NCBI RefSeq assembly: GCF_003073045.1
Contig: NC_037596.1
Coordinates: 7,583,416-7,647,415, forward strand
DNA from: Pomacea canaliculata
Taxonomy: Eukaryota; Mollusca; Gastropoda; Architaenioglossa; Ampullariidae
Reading direction: 5' to 3'
DNA length: 64,000 nucleotides
Below are positions 1-10,812 of this stretch, piece by piece (the stretch's first letter is position 1; the number at the start of each line of letters is the position of its first letter). The notes under the pieces are model-generated. The model searched no databases and had not been told where the DNA came from. It worked only from the letters and a program-made list of their open reading frames with translations. Position numbers and translations under genes: made by a program.

Positions 1-288
1 TTTAATCAAAACGTCTTGGGCGATGCTTTTCATCGTCTGAACACTTGCTTTGCTTGAAAATATTTTCTTGAGAATTTCTCTGACAAGATGATGATCAATA
101 GTCGCAGACTCCAGTTTCTGTAAGAGAAAAGACTGTCTGATGTCGCTGGGTGAGACGTCAGCATCGGAGATGACATTTCTGACCAGATGCCAGTTACCGG
201 CCTCAGAAGCTGAGTTCAGCAACACCGCGCCTTCTGGAAGACTGGAGTCCTGTGGATCATCATGCTTAACCTGTGTTAAGTTGTCCAT
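1..288 (-). CDS. Giant ankyrin-repeat (ASB-like) protein, N-terminal part, runs off left edge
   Basis: Only the first 96 codons lie in the window. They are nearly the same as the first 96 codons of the copy that starts at 39193: the start MDNLTQV, then the LLNSASEAGNWHLVR segment, a degenerate N-terminal helical/ankyrin region. The ATG at 288-286 is chosen because it matches the start of that paralogue. It lies about 50 bases inside an exon whose acceptor (TTGCAG, AG at 343-342) is conserved in both copies. No in-frame stop separates the acceptor from the ATG, so translation could in principle begin in an upstream exon. The rest of the gene lies left of the window, so whether it ends in a SOCS box cannot be seen. 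The family role (substrate receptor) is inferred from the complete paralogues. Confidence 0.8.
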   Translation of the reverse strand, partial: MDNLTQVKHDDPQDSSLPEGAVLLNSASEAGNWHLVRNVISDADVSPSDIRQSFLLQKLESATIDHHLVREILKKIFSSKASVQTMKSIAQDVLIK

Positions 289-747
289 CACGTGATCTCT
301 TCATCCACAAATTTCGTCTCGATCTGTCGTCTGGAGGAGGCCTGCAATGAAATAAGTAATAATAATGAGTATTTGTAATACGAGATACAGTAAGAGGAGA
401 GTTGCAGTAGTCTGCTTTGTTCTTTCTGCTCAGGTAAACTCTTTACAGAGTCTGGTGTCACATCGTCTGATGTGAGATAGTCAACATTCGACATCTCTTG
501 CAAGTTACTTACCACGTGGGTTATAATGTCTACAGTCGTTGCCTGATGTAAAAATTAACATCATAAAAGAAAACTGAAAAATTAAAGCTTTTGAATGCAG
601 TAGAGTGATTACTTTCGTTTGTTCTTTTGAAAGGATGAGGAGGTATTGTTTTACAGGCAGCTCTCGTCACTTACCATTCCATCATTGTGACATGTTACAC
701 CAGTTTGTTAGTTGATAGTGTCACAGTGTTTGTCACCTGTGTTACTC

Positions 748-1140
748 TAGAGACAGAGAGTCGGCAACATAGAGTGGGAGAGACGGAGAGAGAGAGTTTA
801 AAACATGGAATGAGAGAGAGTAACATAGAGGGGGAGAGAGTGAGACAGAGTTAGTAACATACAGTAGAAATGGAGAGAAGAATGGAGCAACGGAGTGTAA
901 GACAGATACAGAGTTAGCAGCAAAGAGTGCAAGAGAATGAAACAAAAATATTAAGTGGTAGAGAGAGAGACTTGACAACACAAAGGAGAGATACAGAGTT
1001 AGCAACATTAAGTGATAGAAGGATCAAGACAGAGAGTAACATAGAATAAGAAGAGACAGAGTTAGTAACAGAGTGGGAGAGAGAGACAAAGCTAGCAACA
1101 TGTAGTGAGAGAGACAGCAACATTGAGAGAGAGAGAGTGC
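748..1140. repeat. GAGA-rich degenerate minisatellite upstream of ASB gene
   Basis: Imperfect units of roughly 20-30 bases, built from gagagagacagagttagcaa and aacatagagtgggagag, run for about 400 bases. Reading frames through it on the minus strand give Ser/Leu-rich artefacts and are not genes. The same array lies in the matching place at 39828-40215. Confidence 0.75.
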
Positions 1141-2734
1141 TTGGCGGTTTATCTTTGCAAACACGCGTGGAGTCATGGAACAAACAGGTGTCAGGAATAT
1201 AAAAGACAATCCTCATACACTATAATGACTTATCAACAGGTGTATTGGTCCCGCCAAGCGATTACACCTGTTCACTCAAGCTAGTCAGGTGGGAATTACC
1301 AGATGAGTAGAAATCCTCACGAGTTTCCATTCATTGTTGTCGCCAATTGAAATGTCACGAACTTTACATGAAACATTCACTCTTCAGTGTTCTCGGAATA
1401 CCACGGAAATAAGTATTACTACTACTATTACCACATAGGTTTTATTACTAACCTTTCATCGCCCTCGATGATACATAGCTGGCGAGTGTGTGGAAAATGA
1501 TGGCGGCTCATGGAATGTGCTTGGCGGCTGAGTCACAATCGAAAAACTTCCGCGTTTGAAGTAAGAAAAACAAGTAAATGATTAGCATCTTACCAATAAA
1601 ATCACAAACTTGAGGTTTCTGCAAAAAATAGATATAGAATGTATTTGTAAGTCGTCTGCTTTCTCAGGCTTCTTACCTCAATAATCAGAGCAGGTGAACT
1701 GTGTAAACTAGACAGGTGACAAGAAGTTATAAGCAATTCTTTTTAAACGGAGATTCCCTTTCTGGTCATAATATTGTCTTGTTAAACCTGTTACTCATCA
1801 AGAGGTCAGTTTGAAAATCCGTTGACATGAATGTAGGTGTAAAGCAAACATTACATGTGCATTCCACATGTTTCCTTACGGCATAAGCCACAGGGTTCAG
1901 ATCCCGTTTGTCGAAATGAAGTATTTGCAGACACAACTCTCTTGTTTGTCATGTCTAAATTCTCTTCCTTTAAATGTATGCAGACTGCACTCTCCATGCA
2001 TGTATGATTTTCATGAGCGTCTGACCTTTATTCACAGTTTCTTTTACTGAAAAAAATGTTTTGTTATCTTCTGTAAGGTGTCAACAAAATAACATCAAGA
2101 TATCTGAGCTTTTACAATTCGCTGCTTCAACCTTAGAACTCCATGCTTTAGTTTTTAATGATTGAGCGCTTGCTTCGTCTGAAAATAGTTTTAAAGATAT
2201 TTTTGACAAGCTATGACTAATCAGTTTCTGATTAATTCAACCCAAAATCGAAAATATTTATTCAAATTAATTGAAGGCAGTATGTTATGTTTGGAAGATG
2301 ACCCTTATTATGGGGCATGTTTATTTATTTGTTTTGCGATTTTGGTAAGTGATACATTGTTCATTATATAGTCGTAATACGCATCGACTTCTATAAGGAT
2401 ATATTTACATAAATCCTAATAAAATATGCATATATATATATATTGTATTTATATGATAGACAATACAACACGTCGATCACCTAAAGAAAGATCCCTTGGC
2501 TACAATCACAACAACCACTTTCTCAGCCCTATGTTTAGTAATTATACGAGTGGAGCAGGTCAGTGAGGCCGCTACATCAAAGTAAGAGCCGCCGCTCTCC
2601 CACACTAATCAGTCGACACCTTCACACCTTCAGGTTCCATTTACATCCGACAAAAAAATCAGAGCTTGGAGAACTATCTTACCTAGTGATAACGACGGCG
2701 ACATATCTCATACTTGAGCGTCACGGTGACAGCG

Positions 2735-2752
2735 ATCACGTGACATGACGTG
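2735..2752 (+). promoter_or_regulatory. Conserved CACGTG box at 5' end of peptide gene unit
   Basis: gatcacgtgacatgacgtg, with a palindromic CACGTG E-box at 2737-2742, lies about 100 bases before the first donor (GTAGGT at 2845). The same string is found at the same spacing in the units at 9.8, 41.8, 45.7 and 48.05 kb and in the minus-strand unit at 23.6 kb. The position suggests a proximal promoter or leader element. No transcript evidence is available. Confidence 0.4.
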
Positions 2753-3103
2753 TGTCTCTTCAAGAAATCATCGGTTTAGTCAGTTGCTGCTGTTCACTTT
2801 ACAAGAAACTGCGCTCTACCTCTCCGACATTACCACCTGCAAAGGTAGGTGCTGTGTCTATCTTGTAAAATTACAGGTCTATATATGTGTATGTATGTAT
2901 GAAGGGATCTATATATATATACACAGGTGTGTGTAAATGAATGCGATCGCTATGGTGATAATATAAACGTCGATGACGATGATGTTTGTGGCGATCGTGC
3001 TGTTTCTGTGGACAGTCGTCTCCACCTGTAGCTTAGGTGACGTGTACTGTGTCAACTCTAGTTGTCCGCTGATTGTTTATTTCCAACCGCTATTTTCCTT
3101 CAG

Positions 3104-3517
3104 ATGAGGCTGTTGGTGCAGCTGCTGGTGATGCTGCTTGTTGTCGCTGTAGTCGCTGTACCCGATGATGACATTGACGTCGCTCAGGACGCTCAGGCCT
3201 TGGAAATCACGCCGACACAGGTAAGTGGACGGGAGGATGCATTTCAAGTCCGATGAGTATATTGATGTCAGGATAGGTGAGGGGTGGAGTCCAGGGAGTC
3301 TGGTGTTAATGTCGCCCCCAATGTTACATTCTGTGTGGAAGGTAAAGGGTTAATTGTGCGAACAAAATGACGAGATGTGAATATGAATACTTACTGTTAC
3401 TGTTACTAGTGTTAACGTGTAGTTTATCTGTGTGTTTGTGTGTTTCTACGTGTGTTTTTTCGTCCCTCTATATTTACGTTCGTGTGTGTGTCTACGTGCA
3501 CGCGGCCGACATACAAA

Positions 3518-3576
<59 letters not shown>

Positions 3577-3727
3577 TTTATACGTATTTCAGTGCGGACT
3601 TTATTGGGACCTATGCCGTCTCCGTCCTTGCTGCCCATATTTCGAGTGCGTGGAGACAAAGTGGTCTGGCTCCCTTTTGTGTATGAATACAAAAAGCAGA
3701 AGTATGTCGTTAGGGACCTCAGCATAA
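3104..3727 (+). CDS. Secreted cystine-knot (toxin-like) peptide, copy T1
   Basis: Two coding exons: 3104-3220 (39 codons) and 3593-3727 (44 codons plus stop), joined in phase 0. The first exon begins with ATG directly after a TTTTCCTTCAG acceptor. It encodes a Leu/Val-rich signal peptide (MRLLVQLLVM) and a short acidic spacer, then the donor GTAAGT. The second follows a TATTTCAG acceptor and starts exactly at the first cysteine. Cysteine spacing is C-x6-C-x4-CC-x4-C-x10-C with a 14-residue tail, the order of the inhibitor cystine knot (conotoxin framework VI/VII). A 5' untranslated exon probably ends at 2844 (donor GTAGGT). No dibasic site precedes the first cysteine, unlike most conotoxins, so a defence or inhibitor peptide is also possible. 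The mature exon differs strongly from the copies at 10684 and 42675 although its flanks are nearly the same. Confidence 0.7.
3522..3575 (+). repeat. (GT)n microsatellite before T1 mature exon
   Basis: An uninterrupted GT tract of about 54 bases ends 18 bases before the mature exon. GT-rich tracts lie in the same place in all seven peptide genes. Confidence 0.95.
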
Positions 3728-4484
3728 AGAACAAGCCTACCATTGTCATGGTCCTGAAGTGTTTCAAAGCATCTGTTATTACTTCTGTTGCTTCAGAAGA
3801 AACAATAAGGCAGCCTAAAGGGAGTCCACCTGCAACACTGTGAGTGAGAAGCAGGAAAACTCTGAAGGCATCCATAGAAACGAGTTCAACGCTCGCACGG
3901 TGCAGTGTGTGCACTCTCATCATGAGGGGAATGCAGACAGCTGTGGCAATCTTACTTGATGTTCGGGAGAAAGAAATTAAATAGTCAAGAGTGTCTTAAA
4001 TTCTTTGTTCTGAATAAATTAAAGTTAATTATCCAAATCGCTGAGTCCTTACATCGACAGAATGCACATGTGATATTTGTTCATCAACAAAAGACATACT
4101 ACAAGAGCTAAAGATTGCTACAAGAATAACATAAAAACACAGATAAAATATTACAAAATCTGACATACTTCATGATTTCTCTGTCCAACCTAAGGATTCT
4201 ATCCTGACATTCTACACATTCCCCTTATAACAGAAGAAAACTAGCTTAATGTTCAAATCAAAGACATTTTAGCTACTATTTACATCTCACTTTGTCATCA
4301 AATCAATGTTGCAGTTTCTGATGAAATTCTATGATATAATGAACCAGAAAACCCTGATTGTAAGGTTATAACATTATCAACTATGCTGTGCTCCAACACT
4401 CAAGGCACATTTATTTTTGTGTACTTATTTTTAATTGTAAAGTAAAGGTAGAAGAATACACAAGTAAAGAAACACTGAGGACTT

Positions 4485-4600
4485 AATGATCCAATCAAAT
4501 CAGACTTTATTGTCTGTCGAGGAGACCCAAGACAAGAATTTTTGCTTTGCTCACAAGGGCAGGCATACATACTCATACAGACATCTAACACACACAGTTA
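4485..4600 (-). mobile_element. LINE-type 3' tail fragment
   Basis: Read on the minus strand, this segment ends in GACAATAAAGTCTGATTTGATTTGAT. That is a polyadenylation-like AATAAA followed by short tandem TGATT units, the usual end of a non-LTR element. It recurs at 11437-11545 and 43422-43530 as part of the segmental duplications. No coding part remains. Confidence 0.35.
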
Positions 4601-4660
4601 GGAGTAAAGATATTTTGTTGTTTGTTAGAAACATTCAACATGGTGATGGCTGATAATGGA

Positions 4661-4758
4661 TGCAGCACCCTCTTCTGTGCCAACCGTATTCTTGCTGCCC
4701 AGGTTTGCGGTGTGTTAATATACCGGGGTCGCTCTTCCTTCAGTGTAAAAGGAAATAA
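4661..4758 (+). pseudogene. Decayed extra mature exon of the cystine-knot peptide family (after T1)
   Basis: About 0.9 kb after the T1 stop there is a second stretch resembling a mature exon. It has a CC pair, the four-residue loop, the next cysteine, a ten-residue loop and the last cysteine, then a stop at 4756-4758. The first half is in another frame, no clear acceptor or GT tract precedes it, and a stop interrupts the upstream frame. It is broken in the same way at 11604-11701 and 43592-43689, so the decay predates the duplications. Confidence 0.6.
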
Positions 4759-4789
4759 AGCAGAAGCATGTCGTTAGTGACCTCAGCAT

Positions 4790-5110
4790 AAAGAATAATA
4801 ATGATGATGTCGATTTGTAATGCGCAGGTATCCATTCAGAAGAATTCTCATTGCGCAGAAAAAACAAAGAAGAACAAGATAAAGTGAACAAACACCAGAA
4901 AAGTAAAAATAAAGACAGAAGTGTTGCTTGGTTGTTTTAGTCTGTCTTAAAAAAACAGATGGGTCTTCAGTCTTTTTCGAAACGTGGTTGGTGAGGTGAT
5001 GGTGGAGATCGCAAAGATCGCAAAGAAGAGAAAAACTTCGGGAGCCTTCGGAAGTGACGTCAGCGCCATTGGCAACCCGACTCTTCGCTTCACTCACTGA
5101 CAGCCATCAA
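4790..5110 (+). repeat. Dispersed repeat fragment, unassigned
   Basis: A stretch beginning near gatttgtaatgcgcagg and running through the conserved aaacagatgggtcttcagtc segment to the end of the TCGCTTCACTCACTGAC block. It recurs, with an extra 90 bases, at about 11735-12130 and 43725-44105. It looks like a retroposon-derived repeat, but I cannot name the family. Reading frames across it are not convincing. Confidence 0.4.
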
Positions 5111-5264
5111 ACTTGTTCCTTCGCTCATTCAACAACTTTTAAACACTGTGAAAGGCTCGATAGCGACAGACAAAATAACTCAGAGCCTAAGACTATTGAC
5201 AGTCCAAGGTAAAATAAACGAGGGAAACAAAGCAAAGTTCAACTGCAATTAAATATGTTAAATT

Positions 5265-5440
5265 ATTTGTTTGTCAGCTGGACTCCGTGGACTAATGGTT
5301 AGCAACAAGTTCTAAAGGGTGACAGTTTGTCGGTTCAGTTCTTTTTGGTTTTATCAATTTTTTTCTGGTATTTTTGTTTGGGATGTCATCGTTCTTTAAT
5401 ATGATTAATTTTCTGTCAAGCCTTTCACTAAAATCTTTTG
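5265..5440 (+). mobile_element. tRNA-derived SINE-like element, copy 1
   Basis: A tRNA-like head (A-box-like tggactaatggttagcaac, B-box-like ggttcagttct about 45 bases later) is followed by a conserved body ending ttctttaatatgattaattt, tctgtcaagcctttcac. Related copies lie at 12298-12460 and 44277-44440 (plus) and at 8802-8990 and 15545-15745 (minus). The copies on opposite strands within one duplication unit show that at least two insertions took place. Confidence 0.55.
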
Positions 5441-5905
5441 ATTGCTAAGAGAAATTATGTAATCTAGCCGTTATAGTCTTATCTATAGACACCTACTGTC
5501 ACACTTTGATATTGAAATGTACAGATTTTACACTCACAGATGTTTACAATTGCGTCAGTATAGTAACAATGATTACTGCTTTTGAAAGAGCATATTTTTT
5601 TTGTGCATGTGCTTTTTTCCTAAATTTGAACCACTCCCAGCCACTGCGAGATTAAGTTGTTGGACACGCATTTGACATTTTGCGAAGTGATGTGTCATTT
5701 CAAACGATCGAGCTGTAGTATTCAGAGAACGAGGGGTCAAGGTAAAGTTCAAGTTTTAAACATAGGAAAAGTAGAGGACTGATGTTGTGAGGTGACAGTT
5801 TTAGTATAGCAATGCACTAACTGAAACTCAACTGAAGGGCAAAAGCTGCAAAAACAACAACTTAGTCGCTTCCTTCTATAAAATGTATCATACGTTTCTC
5901 ACATA

Positions 5906-6020
5906 CAGTGGAACCTCGGTTAACGAACATAATCCGTTCTGGAAGTTGTTCGTTATCCGAAATATTCGTTGTCCAAAACAGTTTTTCCCCATAAGAAATA
6001 AAGGAAAAAGATTTAACTGT
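5906..6020 (+). mobile_element. pogo/Tigger-like transposon end
   Basis: cagtggaacctcggttaacg, immediately after TA, followed by nested gttcgttatccgaa motifs, matches the terminal repeat style of pogo/Tigger elements (CAGTGGAACCTCGG). Only one end is seen and there is no transposase. The same end is at 12941-13055, inherited with the 7-kb duplication. Confidence 0.5.
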
Positions 6021-6795
6021 TTCCCAGCCCCTGTTGACTCGCTATGTACAACTCTGACGTCTGTGCGAGTGGCCTTGACCTGTGCATGCTGATGTTTGCG
6101 GGTGTGTATCTTGAGAATGGAAAGGGTGGATTACTTTGAATTCGGCAAGTCTTATCTTGAACCTATCATTATCTGGTATCATTAGACATTATTCCATCAT
6201 TAGTTTTTTACTTGCATGTAAATCTTTCCAAAGTTAACGTACAAACAAATAACTGAAGAATTTACAGAAGATCTTCGTAAGGATGTTTTCTACATCTTAA
6301 AAATTAAAGTCTTTTTACGGGTAAGACCTTCCGACTCCGGTAGCCTCTGTGTTTATTTTCTGTCTGTGAATATTTTTACTGTTAATGTTATTTGCTTCGC
6401 TGTGATATACTTTAATGTGAAATCTGTATGAAAGACCCCTACAGTCATTCAAACGTTAAACAGCGCTCCGGCTATGAAATATTTCTCAACGTGCAAGAGA
6501 GACATAAATTGAACCTGCAATGCCAACAGCTATACTGACATCATTAAATTCCACACACTCCTCTATATTAACATCATTAAATGCCACACAGTTTTCTATT
6601 CAGCAAGAGAGCTTTGTGACTCCTTTTAAAACGAAAATAAAATCCCTCAATTAGAATTTGACAGAAGATAAACTCTGCTCCATAACGACAGATGTTGCTG
6701 GTCTCGGCCATCTTACAGACAAAGAAACCCTCCATTCTTATAATCACTTGCAATTCAACAGCCGGTCAAAATGTGTTGCTGGGTGCACGAAACGT

Positions 6796-6845
6796 ATCCT
6801 CCTCCTCCTCCTCCTCCTCATCATCATCATCATCATCATCATCAA
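6796..6845 (+). repeat. (CTC)n(ATC)n trinucleotide repeat
   Basis: About 50 bases here, against about 93 bases at the matching place 13815-13907. The Ser/Ile-rich frames across it are artefacts. Confidence 0.9.
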
Positions 6846-7316
6846 ATCACTTCGTCATCAGTGAAAAACAATTGAGATCACTCAAGCGTGGCGGCCACAC
6901 CTTTCTCCGCTACATCCTCAGAGGCGAGACCTCAGTGAACATCAGATAGTCTTTGTCAGCACGAGAGGGGAGGAGCAACCCTTCATTAACACCAGCGTGT
7001 ACTGTGCTGTCAGGACTACAGTCACACGTGTCTTTCCTTTAACGGAATAATGTTGTCTTCCCCATATTTACCATATAAGTTTTGAACAAAAGAAGTGTTC
7101 CATTTTCTTTTTTATTCACATGGATACACATTCTAAAACAATACATGCAAACATTTCTTAATTCAAGAGGAGTGCTTGGCACTATTAAAATTAATGACAT
7201 ACAAACAGTTGTTACTTTGTTTTTGAATATTAACAGACAAAATATGTGTCAACTTAACATACTGCTTCATTATCTTTCTTTGGATCATCATAATATTTAC
7301 ACTTCAAGAGTAATAC

Positions 7317-7630
7317 CTGCGGAGTTTTCCAAGCTGTCTCTGTACAGCAATTGTTAGCAGAGCTGGACATTTCGAATTCCTGGAACCAAGATGTAGCAGA
7401 AACTGGGTTTGTGTTGTGCTGGCATCTGAAATATTCTTTATAAATAGTTTTGCATCCCTTCTTTGTAGCCCTAACACACAATGTAACCTTGCTTCTTTCT
7501 TGAAATTTCTGAAGCCACAGTTTAGCAGCATCTGCACTAAATATTGCCAGCCGCACTTTGCATGTGAATTTTCCCTCAGATTTTGGTTCAAACACCGTCA
7601 CTGTATATCTGTAGCCATTTGTAAAATCTC
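7317..7630 (-). CDS. Isolated internal exon with RCQHNTNP motif, possible transposon-derived protein
   Basis: On the minus strand a good acceptor (TTTACATTTGCAG, exon from 7630) and donor (GCAG/GTATTA, after 7317) bracket 314 bases of open frame. The frame encodes a segment with FSADAAKLWLQKFQERSK, then CVRATKKGCK and FRCQHNTNP. I recall similar short Cys/His-containing stretches in invertebrate proteins linked to SWIM or MULE-type transposases, but this cannot be confirmed here. No neighbouring exon was recognised, so it may be an orphan exon carried by a mobile element. The paralogue at 14392-14656 is broken by a stop. Confidence 0.35.
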
Positions 7631-8134
7631 CTGCAAATGTAAAATAATGAAGTAACAATTTTGTCTGTGATCTCCGCTGTTTAATCATGATATTTGTGCA
7701 TCTTTTAGATATATAATCAATATTCATATTTTGTTGTACAATCCTAATAAAGATATCTGAACGTTTCATGTTTTGGTAATGGTGAAACATATCTGGAAAA
7801 AAGGAGAAATCTGGGTATGTGTGTCAATGACCTCGCAATCAATGTCTTTATATGTATGTCGATATTTGTATGTATTGAGTTCTACATTTTCTTATATGTA
7901 AATTCAATTCTAGCTTTGGAATACTTTCAACACACACATACACTGTAGGTATGTGCAGCATGAGTAGGTATGCAGACGAAGTGGAAACTCTTTCCCCACC
8001 TCAGCAAAAAGTAGCAACATAATATGTGTCGTGTGGCGGACGTGGGCTCGCGAGTGTGTGTGCATGTCTGTGTGTTCAGTCAGTATAAATCAGTTCTCTG
8101 CAGATCACGTGTTCGCATATTTTAAAATTAAAAT

Positions 8135-8309
8135 CAGGGCTTCTGCTTACGCAAAAAATTGCGTACAGTACGCATTAAAAGTTCGGAGGACCCCTTCAAT
8201 TTTCGTCAATGGGGTCCCCTTCAAATTTGGGCGAAGAACAGGGACCCCTTAAAAATCTGAAGAAGGGGTCCCTGGGACCCCAAAGAATTTAGCCTTAGCA
8301 GAAACCCTG
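8135..8309. mobile_element. 175-bp MITE with terminal inverted repeats
   Basis: It starts cagggcttctgctta and ends ttagcagaaaccctg, an imperfect inverted repeat of about 15 bases. It is flanked by aaaat at 8130-8134 and 8310-8314. The duplicate region near 15255-15265 has the uninterrupted site (attagaatgttgcc), so the element entered after the 7-kb duplication or was lost from the other copy. The interior is rich in GGGGTCC/GGACCCC, with inverted symmetry. No coding capacity. Confidence 0.65.
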
Positions 8310-8801
8310 AAAATGTTGCCGTGCTAATTTTGAGAGTGTATTTTTTGTTTTGACCAGAAAGTAACAGATACAAATCGCAGTGTGACACCAATATCTTCAT
8401 TCTTCGATATGAATCCTTATTCAAAATATTTGTGTCACTTTGGATGGTCTGCACCACTCTGTCTCGTATGAACCCGATTTCAAAAGAACTTAAGTTTGTG
8501 AGGTGATATGATATCTTACTGTTTGCTTGTGCGGCCGAGAGATGTCCGTTAATGTACAACACGTGTATTTGCGGATGCGATTTCTGTCTTAACAACAATT
8601 AGTGAAGCAATCGTCCAACGCTGTGTATATAGTAGAGGGTCTTCATGAAATGGTTGACAGAATAATTCATATTAGGGAAAGACTAAACAAAAAATAAACA
8701 AAATACATAAAATTTAGCTCCACCTGTAGATTTTACCAACAATCCATGTCAAACAAATGGCGCTGCGTGTAACCACTAGATTCTATGGTTTCGCTTGGTA
8801 G

Positions 8802-8990
8802 TCAATAGGATTTCGCGAAAGGCTTGACAGAAAATTAATCATATTAAAGAACGAAAACATCCCAAACCAAAACACCACAACAAAAAAATTTGATTAAAAC
8901 CACAGAGGATTGAAACTACCAACAGTCAACATTCAGACCGTCCTCCTAACAAATAGGTTATGAAGACATTGCTGACATCACAGACTAACT
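8802..8990 (-). mobile_element. tRNA-derived SINE-like element, copy 2
   Basis: Reverse complement of the family at 5265-5440. The body ttctttaatatgattaattt and the B-box-like region (ggtagtttcaatcct) are recognisable. Confidence 0.5.
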
Positions 8991-9240
8991 TAACCTACTT
9001 ATCCTGAAATATTGTTTCGGTTCCCTTTCATAATGTTTAAAAGTTGTTGAATTAGCGCCAGAACAAGATTTATGGCTGTCAGTGAGCAAAACGAAGAGTT
9101 GGCTTCTCAAGGGCACTGACGTGTACAAGAGGATCATTTGAGATTGTGTCTTAATATAACAAATGACAGAGAGAGAGAGAGACAAAGATGGGGGATAAAG
9201 TAGGTAGATAAAGAAAGGTAACAACCAAACACACACCAAC

Positions 9241-9790
9241 ACAATATGCTTCAAATTTAAATATTTAAATATAAATCAAATTTATACATTGTTCATTATA
9301 CATCTGTAAATCATATGGACTTTTATTATGATATATATATTGTATTTTAATGATAGATGATACAACACGCCCATCACCTAAAGAAAGATCCCTTGTCTAC
9401 TATACCAACCTTTCATTAACACCAGCGTGTACTGTGTGTCAGGACTACAGTCACACGTGTCTTTCCTTTAACGGAATCAGTCAGTTTCGGACTATCCTCA
9501 GTCTATTTTACAGACATACATTAAGAAATACTAAACTGTACATCCCCCTCTGACCCCGTGTCAAGGACACCAACGGCCGCAACAACCACTTTCTCAGCCT
9601 TATGTTTAGTAATTATACGAGTGGAGCAGGTCAGTGAGGCCGCTACATCAAAGTAAGAGCCGCCGCTCTCCCACACTAATCAGTCGACACCTTCACACCT
9701 TCAGGTTCCATTTAAATACTCATCGTTTGGAGAACTATCTTACCTAGTGATAACGGTGCCATATCTCATACTTGAGCGTCACGGTGACAG
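9241..9790. other. Junction of duplication units, no gene seen
   Basis: AT-rich stretch with a short TA repeat and a segment (aatgatagatgatacaacac to gtgtctttcctttaacggaa) that also occurs near 17390-17510 and 47590-47720. A related string is at 2450-2490 and 41520-41560. This looks like the seam where duplicated units join. Confidence 0.5.
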
Positions 9791-9792
9791 CG

Positions 9793-9810
9793 ATCACGTG
9801 ACATGACGTG
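9793..9810 (+). promoter_or_regulatory. Conserved CACGTG box, T2 unit
   Basis: CACGTG at 9795-9800 inside the same gatcacgtgacatgacgtg string. The first donor (GTAGGT) follows at 9916. Confidence 0.4.
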
Positions 9811-10197
9811 TGTCTCTTCAAGAAATTATCGGTTTAGTCAGTTGCTGCTGTCAGTTGCTGCTGTTCACTTTACAAGAAACTGCGCTCTACCTCTCCGACA
9901 TTACCACCTGCAAAGGTAGGTGCTGTGTCTATCTTGTAAAATGACAGGTCTGTATATGTGTATGTATGTATGAAGGGATCTATATATATATACAGGTGTG
10001 TGCAGTTGTTGTAATAGTTCAGAAAGTGAATGAATGTGACAGCTATGGTGATAATATTAACGTCGATGACGATGTTGTTTGTGGTGATCGTTCTGTTTCT
10101 GTGGACAGTCGTGTCCACCAGTAGTTTAGGTGACGTGTACTGTGTCAACTCTAGTTGTCCGGTGATTGTTTATTTCCAACCGCTTTTTTTCCTTCAG

Positions 10198-10812
10198 ATG
10201 AGGCTGTTGCTGCAGTTGCTGGTGATGCTGCTGCTTGCTGTCGCTGTAGTCGCTGTACCCGTTGACGTCGCTCGTGCCGCTCATGCCATGGAACACGCGT
10301 CAACTTCTGTAAGTTTACGGGCGGATGCAGATCAAGTTCAATGAGTATATTGCTGTTAGGATAGGTGAGGGGTGGAGTCCAGGGAGTCTGGTGTTAATGT
10401 CGCCCCCAATGTTACATTCTGTGTGGAAGGTAAAGGGTTAATTGTGCAAACAAAATGACGAGATGTGAATATGAATACTTACTGTTACTGTTACTAGTAT
10501 TGGCGTGTAGTTTATCTGTGTGTTTGTGTTTCTACGTGTGTTTTTTATCTCTCTGTATTTACATTCGTGTGTGTGTATGTCTACGTGCACGTGGCCAACA
10601 TACAAATACATGTGTGTGTGTGTGTGCGTGTGTGTGTGTGTGTGTGCTTGCGTGTGTGTGTGTGTGGTCTATACGTATTTCAGTGCGCAGGATTTATGTG
10701 GGTGTGCGACCGTTGCTGCCCAGGTTACCAGTGTGTTTATATACCGGAGATGTACACCTATCTGTGTCAAAGAAAAAAAAGCAGAAGCATGTCCTTAGTG
10801 ACCTCAGCATAG
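10198..10812 (+). CDS. Secreted cystine-knot (toxin-like) peptide, copy T2
   Basis: Exons 10198-10308 (37 codons) and 10684-10812 (42 codons plus stop), phase 0. ATG follows the acceptor AG directly, the donor is GTAAGT at 10309, and the mature exon acceptor is TATTTCAG. The signal peptide is MRLLLQLLVM followed by an Ala/Val-rich core; the spacer is rich in Ala, His and Ser and has no dibasic site. Cysteine spacing is C-x6-C-x2-CC-x4-C-x10-C, with a 14-residue basic/Ser tail. The two-residue second loop is shorter than in the other subgroups. The closest relative is the copy at 42187-42770, which stops earlier because a stop codon falls four codons after the last cysteine. In this copy an open frame from about 10030 runs unbroken into the signal exon, but that is not conserved in the relatives. 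Confidence 0.7.
10611..10667 (+). repeat. Interrupted (GT)n microsatellite before T2 mature exon
   Basis: GT tract with GC and CTTGC interruptions, identical in style to the tract at 42600-42657. Confidence 0.9.

Larger units (their letters stand above)
1..2473. repeat. Segmental duplication D1, copy 1 (partner 38907-41545)
   Basis: The first ASB coding exon, its acceptor, the upstream non-coding stretch, the GAGA-rich minisatellite and the region up to about 2473 recur in the same order and orientation at 38907-41545, with scattered substitutions and small indels. Between 289 and 2473 I see no coding gene. The stretch holds candidate 5' untranslated exons of the ASB gene (minus-strand donors GTAAG near 511, 675 and 1680) and the minisatellite. 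Confidence 0.85.
2473..9240. repeat. Tandem segmental duplication D2, copy 1 (partner 9360-15780)
   Basis: In order, this unit carries a cystine-knot peptide gene, a decayed extra mature exon, a LINE tail, a SINE, a pogo/Tigger-like end, a CTC/ATC repeat, an isolated exon and a second inverted SINE. The same order recurs at 9360-15780, and the first half recurs a third time at 41545-44905. A 175-bp MITE is present here but absent from copy 2. Confidence 0.85.

Noticed and set aside
742..1216. Several overlapping Ser/Leu-rich minus-strand open frames (and the same at 39875-40292)
   Set aside because: They are translations of the GAGA-rich minisatellite.
2911..2925. TATATATATATA stretch as a TATA box for the peptide genes
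   Set aside because: It lies inside the intron after the conserved leader-exon donor and varies in length like a microsatellite; the minus-strand copy does not keep it.
3432..3923. Cys/Val-rich and Thr/His-rich frames over 3432-3923 and the matching regions of the other peptide genes
   Set aside because: They read through the GT/AC microsatellite; only the part after the acceptor at 3592 is coding.
10030..10344. Single 104-codon frame reading through intron 1 into the signal exon of T2
   Set aside because: The frame is not conserved: the T4 copy has a stop and T1 is out of frame, while the acceptor before ATG is conserved in all.
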